From NCBI RefSeq assembly GCF_003610535.1, contig NZ_RAPN01000001.1:2033320-2097319 (forward strand): 64,000 nt of DNA. Direction: 5' to 3'. The translations under genes were made by a program, and so were the position numbers. The stretch is from Mangrovibacterium diazotrophicum (GTDB lineage Bacteria > Bacteroidota > Bacteroidia > Bacteroidales > Prolixibacteraceae). The first letter of the stretch is position 1; the number at the start of each line of letters is the position of its first letter. The notes under the pieces are model-generated. The model made no database searches, was not told the DNA's origin, and saw only the letters and a list, made by a program, of their open reading frames with translations. Below, piece by piece: positions 1-9,307 of the stretch.

Positions 1-775
1 TCATACTCGGTGCGTAGGGTGTCATTTTCGCCGTCATTTCGATCATCTTATCAGCGAACTCCCGCTTCAGCGAAACACCGCAAGCATTGGCTGCATCAAT
101 CACCTCGTACATCATCTCATGGGCCAGTTTCCGGCTCGAGTCCACGTTCATGATTCGATCTGTTGTTGAATTCAGAACAACCGTCAATCCGTTGAAAGGA
201 ACATTCCATACCAACTTCTGCCAGCGGGCAAAATACAGATCTTCTGCAATCTGGCAAGGCACTCCTGCCTGTTTAAAATCTTCTCCAACCTTTTCCAACA
301 CCGACTTGTCTTTCAAATTATAGGATCCTAAGATTAGTTTACCCAAATCGAGGTGATGAATGTGGCCGGGACCAATTTTATTGGAACAAATGAAAGCCAG
401 GCCACCTGCAATTTGAATATCCGGCATCATCTCTCTCAGTTCATCTTCAATCCCCAAACCGTTTTGGATCAAAATGACGACACTATTCTCATGCAGCAAA
501 GGCTGAAGAAGCGACTTCAGAAGCCCGTTATTGGTTGTTTTCAGACATACCAAAACTACGTCTGCTTTCGGCATTGAGCTGGTCGAATTGTAGGCTGCGA
601 CCGGCTTGAGCAAAAAATCACCGGAAACGGAATCCACACGCAAACCCTGCTGTTTTACCTGCTCATAATCCGAATTAAAAAGGAAGTCAACCTGTTTACC
701 TGCTTCAGCAAGTTTCCCGCCATAGAAACCTCCTAAGGCCCCTGTTCCAACTACTGCATAACGAAGATCCATCAT
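1..775 (-). CDS. panE: 2-dehydropantoate 2-reductase, C-terminal end cut off by the window
   Basis: Ketopantoate reductase reduces 2-dehydropantoate to pantoate with NADPH in pantothenate / CoA synthesis, in the cytosol. I translated the minus strand by hand: it opens with MMDLRYAVVGTGALGG, a Rossmann GxGxxG loop, runs through a VVLVCLKTTNN stretch typical of the family, and has WQKLVWNVPFN, which holds the catalytic lysine region. There are 258 codons in the window and the frame is open to base 1, so roughly 40-50 C-terminal residues lie outside. ATG at 775 and ATG at 772 are adjacent and both possible. The family call is confident; no other pantothenate gene is visible here. Confidence 0.88.
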   Translation of the reverse strand, partial: MMDLRYAVVGTGALGGFYGGKLAEAGKQVDFLFNSDYEQVKQQGLRVDSVSGDFLLKPVAAYNSTSSMPKADVVLVCLKTTNNGLLKSLLQPLLHENSVVILIQNGLGIEDELREMMPDIQIAGGLAFICSNKIGPGHIHHLDLGKLILGSYNLKDKSVLEKVGEDFKQAGVPCQIAEDLYFARWQKLVWNVPFNGLTVVLNSTTDRIMNVDSSRKLAHEMMYEVIDAANACGVSLKREFADKMIEMTAKMTPYAPSM

Positions 776-873
776 GTCATTTAATTTTACACAAAATTAG
801 TCGCCACCTGTCGCAATGCCCAACCACAAACTGCAAAATTAATGGTTCGTAACACAAACTTATCGCCATAAAA

Positions 874-898
874 AAAGGGAGCCCATCGGACTCCCTTT
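874..898 (-). terminator. Rho-independent terminator of the 1155-residue protein gene
   Basis: An 8-bp perfect stem (AAAGGGAG / CTCCCTTT, 9-nt loop) lies just downstream of the minus-strand stop at 922 and is followed on that strand by a run of T. Confidence 0.75.
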
Positions 899-921
899 CA
901 TATATCTCAAATTAATCGAAA

Positions 922-3900
922 TTAATCAGCAATAGGTTTCATCGGATCTGCACCTAACGAACCTTTCAATTCATCCAGGTATGAAGGGCTACTAACCGAT
1001 TCCAGTTTCGTTTTGGCCAACGCTAATTTTGAAGGCAAGTCCAAACGAACAGCTGTTGCGGCGAAGTTTTTGCGGCTCAAAATATCTTCGATATAAGCCA
1101 CGTTTTTCGTCCACAATGCAACATCGCGTTTTTGTTTTTCAACCAGGCGAGCTTTGTACCAGTCACTGCTCAAAACAGCTTCAGGTGTAAACATTTCGCG
1201 AATTTCCGGATCATTGCGGTCTTTTCCTTTGTAAGTTCCGTCGATCATGATGTGTACCAACGCTTTCAACGGTGGGCACAACAGCTCAACAGATCCGTCC
1301 TTGATCAAACCTTCGGCCACACGTTTTTGAGTGATTGAAAGGTTGTCGATTGACGCAACGAACATTTCCATATCCTGCAATTCAGGACGCAACATGTCTT
1401 CGCTGAATACAGCATCCGGTTTACTGAAGATACGAGCCATGAAGTTCTTCACGAATTTCACGGTAATCCGGTAACCCAACAAGCTGGCGTCTACTTTGCG
1501 ACCTTTGTAGTCAAAGTCTTCCACTTTTTCCATGTAACCGTTTTCGATCAGGAATTTCGGATCGCGTTCTTCAACAGACATACGACACCAGATTTCCGGG
1601 ATCAACAAGCTCACGTCGTGATCAACTTTGTATTTTGGTCCAACGTAACCGGCAGCAGTACTGAAACCACCGTATCCGGTCAGGATGTACGACAGGAACG
1701 CGTTGTTCAGGTCGGTTGACGGCAACAGGTTGTTGAACGGTCCTTTGGTCAAAGCACCTTCTGAACCGAAACCGGTTGTAGATGGAGATTTACCAGTGAT
1801 TGAACACATGAAATCGATGAACAATTCTGGTAATTCCTGGTAGTGGATCGGGCTGTAAACGGCCAACGGCGGAACGTTGTTCTCAGGCTCGGCCGGGTTA
1901 TTCCGACGTCCTGGCAATACAGCGTTAACCGGTTGGTACAACGGTTGATCCAGCGGAATTTTGCGGAAGATACGTGAAGTAATCTCACCAACATATTTTT
2001 CCATCGGGTCTACCAGGTCAGGACGCGTTTGCAGGTATCGTGGGTTTTTCGACGGCTTACCATTCACCAAACGCGGTTCAGACGGAACCACCAAATATTC
2101 AGGAGAATCACTCTCCAGGAAGTTATTGATAATATCTTTTACAGGCTGTGTGTACAATTCGAAACCAATCGCATCGTCCTTGATTGCTTGTACTTCAGCG
2201 CGAGTCAACGGTTGGAAGTTCGATGTAAATGTACCCGGGCTCGACAGGTCTTTTTCGCCTTGTTTGTCGTATCCTTTGATGATACAGTCATCAGGACGCT
2301 GGAACAAACGAGCCTCACAGTTTTTCACGATTTTAACGCTCGGGTTTTTGTATTCCGGGTTCAGTTTCGGAAGTTTCGCCGCACTCAATACAATTGAAGC
2401 AGTGATGTCATCTTCAACCTGAACTTTTGCTGATGGGTTGAAATCCTGACGCATCAGGAAGATCCGCCATGAACCATCTTCTTCGTGACCAACACGTAAG
2501 TAGTTCGACAGCAATTTGCTGCTTTGGAACTTCAACTCGTTACCCGGTGTACCATTGATTTTGTCAACCGAGAAAAATTTACGCCAGTCAGCATCCCATT
2601 CTTCTGTAAAGTTACCTTTGATAACGTAAATCAACACTTTGATACGTTGTGGCAACGAAGTCAACCAGTCGTTGTATTCGTCTGTATAAAGTTCTGACGG
2701 AGTCAACAATTTGATTACAGATCCCAATGAACGACGCGGGCTCAAAATGTGACGTGGTTTGTTAACCGAATAGTCTGCAGGAACTTTAAAACGTTTTGAA
2801 AAGTCGTGAGCCATGATTTTTTCAACCATGTCCAGGTCTTCGTTCAAATCGCCAACGATGTACGATCCTTGAATCATCGCATCTTTGATCGATTTTGAAA
2901 TTTCCGATTTACCACCACCAGAAACGGTACATGGCTTGTGGCACAAAGTTCCTTCAGCGTATGTTCCGGTCAGGTGCCACTTCGGTCCTTCCAAACGTTT
3001 TTTCATTTCAATCCGATAACCGTTCGGATAGATATAGTATTTGTATGGCAACAGTTTGATTGACTTTTTCTCTCCACCTTGTTTCCAGCTGATAGACTGG
3101 CTTGACAGGTCGAAAACAGCATCTTCCGGCACATACAGTACATTCGAGTGATTTTTATCGATCGCATAACCTTCCGGTTGCAGATCGATCAGGTCGGCAA
3201 ACTGGTAAATGAACGAAGCGAAGTTCATTCCGTTTGCAGGAATACGTTCGTCCAGGTAGCATTTTTCACCCAGGTTGTAGCTACGGTAAGCAATCGCACC
3301 ACCAGCGTGTTCTTCTTCAGCGTAACCAAACAGGTTAGCCGAGTAGCTGATCATGGTTTTCACTTCTTTTTTACAGTAACCGTAGTAGTTGTCGGCGATG
3401 ATCGTGATAACAACACCACGCTCGTCACGGCAAGTAATTTTGAATGCGCTGCCGTCGTTGTATTTTTCGTCTTCCGACTTCCAGCACATGCTGTCGCGAC
3501 GTTGACGTTCGGTTGCATTGTCGTAATGCGGCAGACCCAATTCTTTCTTCGTCAACTGAGTCAGGTGAGTCGCCAGGATCACACAGCCAGTGTGGCCGGT
3601 CCAGTTTTCAGGAGCCAGAGCTGCATCGTTTTCCGGCAAGAAAGGATCGCCAGCGTTTCCGAAGATAGACTCAACGAAATCGAGGTTAGAAACCAGTGAA
3701 CCCGGTGCAAGGAAAGCAACTTCCATAGATTTTTCGCGGATGACTCCCGGCACTTCAGGCACAACGATCGGACGCAACATCAGGCTTACAAACAATTCAG
3801 CCGGTTGTTCCAGATTTGCAGTAAATGGCAAACGCATTAAATCTTTAGGTGGATTCAAAGCAGCTTGCAACAACTTTGTGAACGTTGCTTTTGGCACTGC

Positions 3901-4389
3901 TTTTTTATCATCAGGAATTGGCAAACCGCCTTCGACCACGTGGAAAACACCTTTCGTAGTACGACGGTCTTCCTTCGGGTTGTTCAAAACTCCCTGAGCT
4001 GTACGGTAAGTTTTAATGATGTCGGTCTCGTGATAATCTGCTCCCGGAGGAATAGAAATGATACGAGCCAAACCGTAACGGTCAAGGATGAAAGGATTCT
4101 CAGGCCAGTTGATGGAATTATCACCCGGAACATCACTTAGGTACGAATCCAGGAATTCCCGGATACGCGTGCCCATCGGCGACGTATTATTGGATAACAA
4201 ACGTGATTTGATGTTATAGTTATTCAATAAGGGTTTTGCAATTTCGATTAAATCTGTTTTGATTCCGGTATTGCAAGTGGGATAACCATCGGCTGCCAGT
4301 TTCAGGTTGATGTATTGGATCTTCTTTTTCTCTGACACCTCTGGCTCATTCAGTTCCAAGCCAATTCCAAAGGTTCTGTTTACAGTCAT
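922..4389 (-). CDS. Very large conserved protein, candidate diphosphate-type phosphoenolpyruvate carboxykinase
   Basis: Encodes 1155 residues from ATG 4389; an upstream in-frame ATG at 4443 would add 18 residues, but the A-rich stretch directly before 4389 looks like a Bacteroidota leader and the conserved-looking sequence starts there. No signal peptide or membrane segment is seen, so it is cytosolic. Visible blocks are HVVEGGLPIP (about 150-159), NYYGYCKKE (about 334-342), EEEHAGGA (about 358-365) and a P-loop-like SGGGKSE (about 491-497). Length and block pattern remind me of the 125-130 kDa PPi-dependent PEP carboxykinases (EC 4.1.1.38) of Entamoeba and Propionibacterium, which interconvert PEP and oxaloacetate using pyrophosphate / phosphate. 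That assignment is from memory of the family, not an alignment; an uncharacterised large protein is the alternative. It is monocistronic, with its own terminator. Confidence 0.5.
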   Translation of the reverse strand: MTVNRTFGIGLELNEPEVSEKKKIQYINLKLAADGYPTCNTGIKTDLIEIAKPLLNNYNIKSRLLSNNTSPMGTRIREFLDSYLSDVPGDNSINWPENPFILDRYGLARIISIPPGADYHETDIIKTYRTAQGVLNNPKEDRRTTKGVFHVVEGGLPIPDDKKAVPKATFTKLLQAALNPPKDLMRLPFTANLEQPAELFVSLMLRPIVVPEVPGVIREKSMEVAFLAPGSLVSNLDFVESIFGNAGDPFLPENDAALAPENWTGHTGCVILATHLTQLTKKELGLPHYDNATERQRRDSMCWKSEDEKYNDGSAFKITCRDERGVVITIIADNYYGYCKKEVKTMISYSANLFGYAEEEHAGGAIAYRSYNLGEKCYLDERIPANGMNFASFIYQFADLIDLQPEGYAIDKNHSNVLYVPEDAVFDLSSQSISWKQGGEKKSIKLLPYKYYIYPNGYRIEMKKRLEGPKWHLTGTYAEGTLCHKPCTVSGGGKSEISKSIKDAMIQGSYIVGDLNEDLDMVEKIMAHDFSKRFKVPADYSVNKPRHILSPRRSLGSVIKLLTPSELYTDEYNDWLTSLPQRIKVLIYVIKGNFTEEWDADWRKFFSVDKINGTPGNELKFQSSKLLSNYLRVGHEEDGSWRIFLMRQDFNPSAKVQVEDDITASIVLSAAKLPKLNPEYKNPSVKIVKNCEARLFQRPDDCIIKGYDKQGEKDLSSPGTFTSNFQPLTRAEVQAIKDDAIGFELYTQPVKDIINNFLESDSPEYLVVPSEPRLVNGKPSKNPRYLQTRPDLVDPMEKYVGEITSRIFRKIPLDQPLYQPVNAVLPGRRNNPAEPENNVPPLAVYSPIHYQELPELFIDFMCSITGKSPSTTGFGSEGALTKGPFNNLLPSTDLNNAFLSYILTGYGGFSTAAGYVGPKYKVDHDVSLLIPEIWCRMSVEERDPKFLIENGYMEKVEDFDYKGRKVDASLLGYRITVKFVKNFMARIFSKPDAVFSEDMLRPELQDMEMFVASIDNLSITQKRVAEGLIKDGSVELLCPPLKALVHIMIDGTYKGKDRNDPEIREMFTPEAVLSSDWYKARLVEKQKRDVALWTKNVAYIEDILSRKNFAATAVRLDLPSKLALAKTKLESVSSPSYLDELKGSLGADPMKPIAD

Positions 4390-4576
4390 GGTTTTTGTTT
4401 TATAATGATTGATATGATTTGTATCATCAGGAATAATGTCCAACTCAGTACTTACTTCAGAATTCCGGGGTGAAACCTAGTATTTGAACTACGTTTTCGA
4501 ATTGGATAAGTTCCTAATGAGTGAATGAAAGCCATTTTTACTTTCGCCCACCAAAAATAGCTGAAAAAAAATGCCA

Positions 4577-4598
4577 CGGGAGGTTTGTCTCCCTCCCG
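4577..4598 (-). terminator. Rho-independent terminator of acs
   Basis: A 7-bp GC-rich stem (CGGGAGG / CCTCCCG, 8-nt loop) is followed on the minus strand by TGGCATTTTTTTT. It lies about 80 bases past the acs stop. Confidence 0.75.
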
Positions 4599-4675
4599 CA
4601 AATAAGCTTAACACAAAAATTACACCGCCCTAACAGTTGTAATTATATACCTATTAATAGCTTTCGGCGTGCGTC

Positions 4676-6589
4676 TCAGTGCTTCACATCGACCAATGCC
4701 GAATCGATTATTTTTCCAACAATATCTTCGTCGAGCAGGGTACTGATGTCGCCTAAATTGGTGGCATCTCCCTCGGCGATTTTACGCAGAATTCGACGCA
4801 TGATTTTTCCACTTCTGGTTTTGGGCAAACCGGGAACCAATTGAACCAAATCGGGTCGGGCAATAGGCCCGATGATTTTGCTAACCCCTTCTTTGATACT
4901 TTTACGAATCCCTTCTTCACCACCGGTGGATAGAATGGGACAGACAACGAAAGCGTAAATTCCTTGTCCTTTAATGGCGTGCGGATAACCCACAACTGCC
5001 GACTCGTTAACAAGCGGGTGCTCATTGATGGCATTTTCAATTTCGGCGGTACCCAAGCGGTGACCGGAAACATTGATTACATCGTCAACGCGTCCCAAAA
5101 TCCGATAATAACCATCTTCATCCCGACGAACGCCATCGCCGGTGAAGTAATAGTTTTTGAAACTGGTGAAGTAAGTATCCCGAAACCGATCGTGATCTCC
5201 CCAAATTGTCCGTGCCATTCCCGGCCACGGAAACTTGATACACAAATTTCCTTCAACCGAATTTCCTTTCAACTCCTTGCCTTCATTATCGACAATAACA
5301 GGAAAAACTCCGGGCAGTGGCAACGTAGCAAAAGATGGTTTTGTTGGAGTAATCCCTGCTAATGGAGAAATCAGCACACCTCCGGTTTCGGTTTGCCACC
5401 ATGTGTCAACAATCGGGCACCGGTTTTTCCCAACATGGTCGTGATACCAGTGCCAGGCGTCTTCATTAATTGGTTCACCGACCGTTCCGAGTACTTTCAG
5501 CGAGTCCAGCCTCTTCCCTGCCAAATACTCGTTACCAAGCGATAATAATGAGCGGATTGCTGTTGGAGCCGTGTAAAACTGATTCACTTGGTGCTTGTCC
5601 ACAATATCCCAAAAACGACCGGCATCGGGCCAGGTAGGAATACCCTCAAACATGAGCGTTTGAGCACCGTTCAGCAACGGGCCATAAACAATGTAGGAAT
5701 GGCCGGTAATCCAGCCAATATCGGCGGTGCAGAAATATACATCGCCGCGACTGTACTGAAAAACATTGCGGAACGTATAGGCCGTGTAAACCATGTAACC
5801 TCCAATGGTATGTAAAATACCTTTTGGTTTACCGGTTGATCCCGATGTATATAAAATGAAAAGCGGATCTTCTGCATCCATTTCCTCAGCCGGGCAATAT
5901 TCATCCTGTCCATCGATGATGTCGTGCCACCAAATGTCGCGGCCCCCGACCATTTGAATATCGCATTTCGTGCGTTTTAACACAACAACCGATTCAACAA
6001 CCGGGCATTGTTCGATCGCTTCATCAGCTATTTCTTTCAAAGGTGTGATTTTGGATCCACGATAGCCACCATCTGAAACCAATACGACTTTAGCACCTGC
6101 ATCGTTGATACGATCGGCCAGCGACTGCGCCGAGAACCCGGCAAAGATGACGGAATGAATGGCGCCAATCCGGGCACACGCAAGCAACGCAATGGCCAGC
6201 TCGGGAACCATTGGCATGTACAAAGCCACCCGGTCGCCTTTCTTCACGCCCAAACTTTTCAAGGCATTTGCAAACTTATTGACCTCGACGTAAAGCTGCC
6301 TGTACGTAAGCGAAATAGCCTGCTCATCTGCATCATTGGGCTCCCAAATGATCGCCGTATTGTCGCCATGGGTGTATAAATTCTTTTCAAAAATACTCTC
6401 TGTAATATTCAGCTTCGCACCAACAAACCAGTTGATCCGGGGTTCTTCAAAATTCCAATCGATTACCTTATCCCAGCGTTTCCGCCAATACAGACATTCA
6501 GCCTGTTGTTCCCAAAAATCTTCCGGATTTGAATAACTCTTTTGGTACTCGTGAAAATACCCCCCCAAAGTGTGAATTTTGTTGATCAT
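4676..6589 (-). CDS. acs: Acetyl-CoA synthetase (acetate-CoA ligase, AMP-forming)
   Basis: Activates acetate with ATP to acetyl-AMP and then acetyl-CoA. The 637-residue length is typical of Acs. An N-terminal ACS domain covers about residues 10-65. The AMP-binding P-loop YTSGSTGKPKG sits at about 247-257, TWWQTETGG at about 396-404, the hinge region RILGRVDDVINVSGHR at about 496-511, and the C-terminal KTRSGK at 590-595, whose last lysine is the acetylation-controlled catalytic residue. The length and the W in TWWQTE fit acetate rather than long-chain substrates. It stands alone on the minus strand, with a divergent promoter region holding a 14-bp inverted repeat upstream and a terminator downstream. 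No deacetylase or acetate permease gene is adjacent. Confidence 0.96.
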   Translation of the reverse strand: MINKIHTLGGYFHEYQKSYSNPEDFWEQQAECLYWRKRWDKVIDWNFEEPRINWFVGAKLNITESIFEKNLYTHGDNTAIIWEPNDADEQAISLTYRQLYVEVNKFANALKSLGVKKGDRVALYMPMVPELAIALLACARIGAIHSVIFAGFSAQSLADRINDAGAKVVLVSDGGYRGSKITPLKEIADEAIEQCPVVESVVVLKRTKCDIQMVGGRDIWWHDIIDGQDEYCPAEEMDAEDPLFILYTSGSTGKPKGILHTIGGYMVYTAYTFRNVFQYSRGDVYFCTADIGWITGHSYIVYGPLLNGAQTLMFEGIPTWPDAGRFWDIVDKHQVNQFYTAPTAIRSLLSLGNEYLAGKRLDSLKVLGTVGEPINEDAWHWYHDHVGKNRCPIVDTWWQTETGGVLISPLAGITPTKPSFATLPLPGVFPVIVDNEGKELKGNSVEGNLCIKFPWPGMARTIWGDHDRFRDTYFTSFKNYYFTGDGVRRDEDGYYRILGRVDDVINVSGHRLGTAEIENAINEHPLVNESAVVGYPHAIKGQGIYAFVVCPILSTGGEEGIRKSIKEGVSKIIGPIARPDLVQLVPGLPKTRSGKIMRRILRKIAEGDATNLGDISTLLDEDIVGKIIDSALVDVKH

Positions 6590-6954
6590 TTTATTTCTGT
6601 TTATTGGTTTGAATTCATGCTGAAAGAAAATCTACACTTTCCTCTTCTAATTTAAACTTAATAAAAATAAGAAAAAAGCAACAATAATAATCTCCTCGTT
6701 AAGAACGGTTTTTAGCCTTTGGCATATGTCCTTCAACAATTTTACACTTCAGTGATTAGCTTTCTGAAACGATGAATTCATGCGATACCTCTCGGGCCCG
6801 AAATGGCACCGAGAGGTATCGCGAGAGCCTGTTTCCTATTGCACAGCATCAAAAGATTTCGGAACTTGGATAAAATAAACTCCGCTATCTGCTAGTTTAT
6901 TTAAGAAATAACCGCGTGAATGAGGGACAACTGAAACGTTAGACTAATGATGCT
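6590..6954. other. Divergent intergenic region with a 14-bp perfect inverted repeat
   Basis: This 365-base gap separates acs (minus) from a short-chain reductase gene (plus). No coding potential is seen. It holds an AT-rich stretch near acs and a strong inverted repeat at 6782-6822 (14-bp arms, 13-nt loop) without a T-run on either side. I could not identify consensus TAnnTTTG promoters with confidence. Confidence 0.6.
6782..6822. repeat. Perfect 14-bp inverted repeat
   Basis: Arms GCGATACCTCTCGG (6782-6795) and its complement (6809-6822) enclose a 13-base loop; one further G-U pair is possible at the base. The stem is GC-rich in an AT-rich region. There is no adjacent T-run, so it is not a standard terminator. 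It could be an operator, an mRNA leader hairpin, or a dispersed palindromic repeat. Confidence 0.7.
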
Positions 6955-8016
6955 ATGAGAAACATTGATCGTTCCAAACCTGTATTGGTTACAGGCGGCA
7001 CCGGTTATCTTGCTTCATGGATTGTAAAAATGCTTTTGGAAGAAGGCATGACAGTTCACACAACCGTGCGAAGCCTGAGAGATGAGAACAAGTTCAAACA
7101 TCTCCAAAAAATCCAGCACCAGTCTCCAGGACGTCTAAAACTGTTCGAAGCCGATTTGTTAATCGACGGATCGTTCGAAGATGCCATTGATGGCTGCGAA
7201 CTGATTATTCACACTGCTTCCCCATTTCAACTAACCGGGGTTAAAAACCCGGAAAAAGAACTCATCCAACCGGCTGTGCAGGGCGTGAGAAACCTTTTCT
7301 TCTCAGCCGGCGAATCAAAATCGGTGAAAAAAATCGTGTTGACTTCGAGTATTGTAGCCATGGTTGGCGACACCATCGAAATCAACAATCTTCCCGATAA
7401 AAAAATAGACGAGTCATGCTGGAACACCAGCAGCAGCCCCGAATATCAACCCTACCCTTACTCAAAAACCATTGCCGAGCAGGAAGCCTGGCGACTGGCC
7501 GAAAAACTGAATAACTTTGATTTGGTAGTCATTAACCCTGGCCTGATTTTGGGGCCATCTCTAAGCCAACGAAGTGACTCAACAAGTATTTCGTTGATGA
7601 TTCAGCTTTGTTCCGGCAAATTCAAAAGAGGAGTACCTTCGGGAGCACAGGCTTTTGTTGATGTTCGGGATGCGGCAAGAGCACACATCAAAGCTGGATT
7701 CTTGCCCGACGCGACTGGCCGCCACCTGGCAGCTGCTCACCTGAAAGATTTCCTCGACGTGGCAGAAGTTATTCGGGAACAAAATCCGGATTACCCGCTA
7801 CCCGACAAATATGTACCGAAGTGGTTGTTCAAAGTAGTGGGACCTTTCCTTGGATATTCCCGTAGATTTGTCTCTCGGAATACCGGGTTCGACTTTGCAT
7901 TCGATAATTCGTACGCAAGACATGATCTTAAAATTGATTTTATGCCTTTTGAGCAAACCGTTCGCGATCACTTCAGCCAGCTGGTAGGAGACGGATTGAT
8001 CCCGCATAAAAATTAA
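6955..8016 (+). CDS. NAD(P)-dependent epimerase / dihydroflavonol-4-reductase-like reductase
   Basis: Extended short-chain dehydrogenase of 353 residues. The N-terminal Rossmann motif is VTGGTGYLASW (about residues 12-22) and the catalytic YxxxK is YPYSKTIAE (about 162-170), preceded by LTSSIVAMVG with the catalytic serine region. The pattern matches the DFR / cinnamoyl-CoA-reductase-like subfamily, which reduces aldehydes or ketones on varied substrates; the real substrate cannot be read from sequence. It is followed after 6 bases by a second NAD(P)-binding gene, so the two are probably co-transcribed. Confidence 0.85.
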   Translation: MRNIDRSKPVLVTGGTGYLASWIVKMLLEEGMTVHTTVRSLRDENKFKHLQKIQHQSPGRLKLFEADLLIDGSFEDAIDGCELIIHTASPFQLTGVKNPEKELIQPAVQGVRNLFFSAGESKSVKKIVLTSSIVAMVGDTIEINNLPDKKIDESCWNTSSSPEYQPYPYSKTIAEQEAWRLAEKLNNFDLVVINPGLILGPSLSQRSDSTSISLMIQLCSGKFKRGVPSGAQAFVDVRDAARAHIKAGFLPDATGRHLAAAHLKDFLDVAEVIREQNPDYPLPDKYVPKWLFKVVGPFLGYSRRFVSRNTGFDFAFDNSYARHDLKIDFMPFEQTVRDHFSQLVGDGLIPHKN

Positions 8017-8022
8017 ATTCGG

Positions 8023-8664
8023 ATGAAAGCTTTGGTTATTGGCGCAACAGGATTGGTAGGTGGTGAATTAGTAAAGGCTTTACTGACCAAAGACGAATTC
8101 AGCGAAGTTGTTGTTTTCGGGCGAAGGGAAACCGGTTTGAAGCACCCAAAACTCCGGGAAGAAATCGTCAATTTTAACCAACCTGAGAATTGGGCTTCCA
8201 AAGTAAAAGGCGACGTCCTGTTTTCCTGCCTGGGAACAACAATAAAAAAAGCTGGCAGTCAGGAAAACCAGTTTAAAATTGACTACACTTTTCAATACAC
8301 AACGGCCGAAGCAGCTGCGAAAAACAACGTCGCCCAGTACATTCTGGTTTCGTCAAGCGGAGCAAAAGCGAATTCGTCCATCTTTTACAGCCGTATTAAG
8401 GGCCAGTTGGAAGAAGCCATTCTGCAACTTCCTTTCCGTAAAATTACGATTCTTCGACCATCGTTATTATTAGGCGAACGCAATGAAAAACGCGGCAGCG
8501 AAGCCTTTGCGCAAAAAATCATGCCTGCAATTACCCGTTTTATTTTCAAAAAATACCGCCCAATCCCGGGTGCAACTGTTGCCCGGGCCATGATCCAAGC
8601 GGCTCTCCACCCAAGCAAACAAATCGTTTTTGAGCTCGACGAAATATTCCGACTCGCGGAATAA
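8023..8664 (+). CDS. NAD(P)-binding protein of the HTATIP2 / TIP30-like atypical SDR family
   Basis: A 213-residue Rossmann protein beginning with MKALVIGATGLVGGELV, a GxxGxxG dinucleotide loop at about residues 7-13. LVSSSGAKANSSIFYSRIKGQLEE (about 105-128) gives the S...YxxxK arrangement of atypical SDRs, and ILRPSLLLGER follows. This resembles the oxidoreductases annotated as HTATIP2-like or YbjT-like. The start lies 6 bases after the preceding reductase stop, indicating an operon. Function beyond likely redox or nucleotide-sensing activity is unknown. Confidence 0.8.
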   Translation: MKALVIGATGLVGGELVKALLTKDEFSEVVVFGRRETGLKHPKLREEIVNFNQPENWASKVKGDVLFSCLGTTIKKAGSQENQFKIDYTFQYTTAEAAAKNNVAQYILVSSSGAKANSSIFYSRIKGQLEEAILQLPFRKITILRPSLLLGERNEKRGSEAFAQKIMPAITRFIFKKYRPIPGATVARAMIQAALHPSKQIVFELDEIFRLAE

Positions 8665-8707
8665 TTCAGCTCAAATACAACCGGCCATTTGTGCAGAACT
8701 TACCCAA

Positions 8708-8742
8708 TTGACAAATATTAACAGATAGAAAGTTTATCTTCG
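8708..8742 (+). promoter_or_regulatory. Possible Bacteroidota-type promoter for the small membrane protein gene
   Basis: TATCTTCG (8735-8742) is one base from the -7 consensus TAnnTTTG, with TTG at 8708-8710 upstream. The 24-base spacing is a little long. Confidence 0.4.
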
Positions 8743-8805
8743 TACACGGTATATCAACCAAACACCCGATTGTGCGTTGTTAAACTAGAACAAATCATAC
8801 TCATC

Positions 8806-9246
8806 ATGTACATTGGATTACTACATCTTCACAACACGTTACGCTGGATCATTTTACTGGCCGCATTAATTACTTTATTAAAATATTTTATAGGCTGGTT
8901 TAGTCAAAAACCCTGGGAAAAGTCGGACAACATATTGGGAGCCGTTTTTACCGGCCTCATGGATCTTCAGTTCCTGACTGGTATTATCCTGTACGCTTTC
9001 GTTAGCCCGGTTACACAAGCCGCCTTCCAGGACTTTGGAGCCGCTATGAAAAATGCTGATTTGCGATTTTACGCCGTCGAACATTCGGTCATGATGCTTA
9101 TTGCTGTAGTGCTCGTTCATATTGGCCGCATTAAAAGCAAAAAAGCGGCATCAAGCAAATCGAAGTTCGCCAGTTCGCTACTCTTCTTCGGCATCGCTTA
9201 CATTATCATTCTCGCCGCAATCCCCTGGCAACGGGTGGTCGGTTAA
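8806..9246 (+). CDS. Small four-helix membrane protein, possibly cytochrome b-like
   Basis: Encodes 146 residues from ATG 8806 (MYIGLLHLHNTLRW). An in-frame GTG-type start further upstream would add a polar stretch and looks wrong. Four hydrophobic segments are seen at about residues 9-31, 44-64, 85-104 and 118-140. Histidines in LHLHNTLRW, VEHSVMM and LVHIGR lie at membrane edges, which is why similar proteins are sometimes labelled cytochrome b, but heme binding is not shown. A terminator follows at 9256-9285. Function unknown. Confidence 0.7.
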   Translation: MYIGLLHLHNTLRWIILLAALITLLKYFIGWFSQKPWEKSDNILGAVFTGLMDLQFLTGIILYAFVSPVTQAAFQDFGAAMKNADLRFYAVEHSVMMLIAVVLVHIGRIKSKKAASSKSKFASSLLFFGIAYIIILAAIPWQRVVG

Positions 9247-9255
9247 AAAAATACG

Positions 9256-9285
9256 AAAGGCTGTCAACTTCCATCGACAGCCTTT
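9256..9285. terminator. Terminator between convergent genes
   Basis: A 10-bp stem (AAAGGCTGTC / GACAGCCTTT, 10-nt loop) is followed on the plus strand by TTCTTTTT. It serves the small membrane protein gene and perhaps the convergent barrel gene ending at 9308. Confidence 0.8.
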
Positions 9286-9307
9286 TCTTTTTGCTATTCT
9301 GGTTCAG

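Noticed and set aside
3148-3699. 183-residue open frame opposite the large PEPCK-like gene
   Set aside because: It is antisense to a well-supported long gene and has no family pattern.
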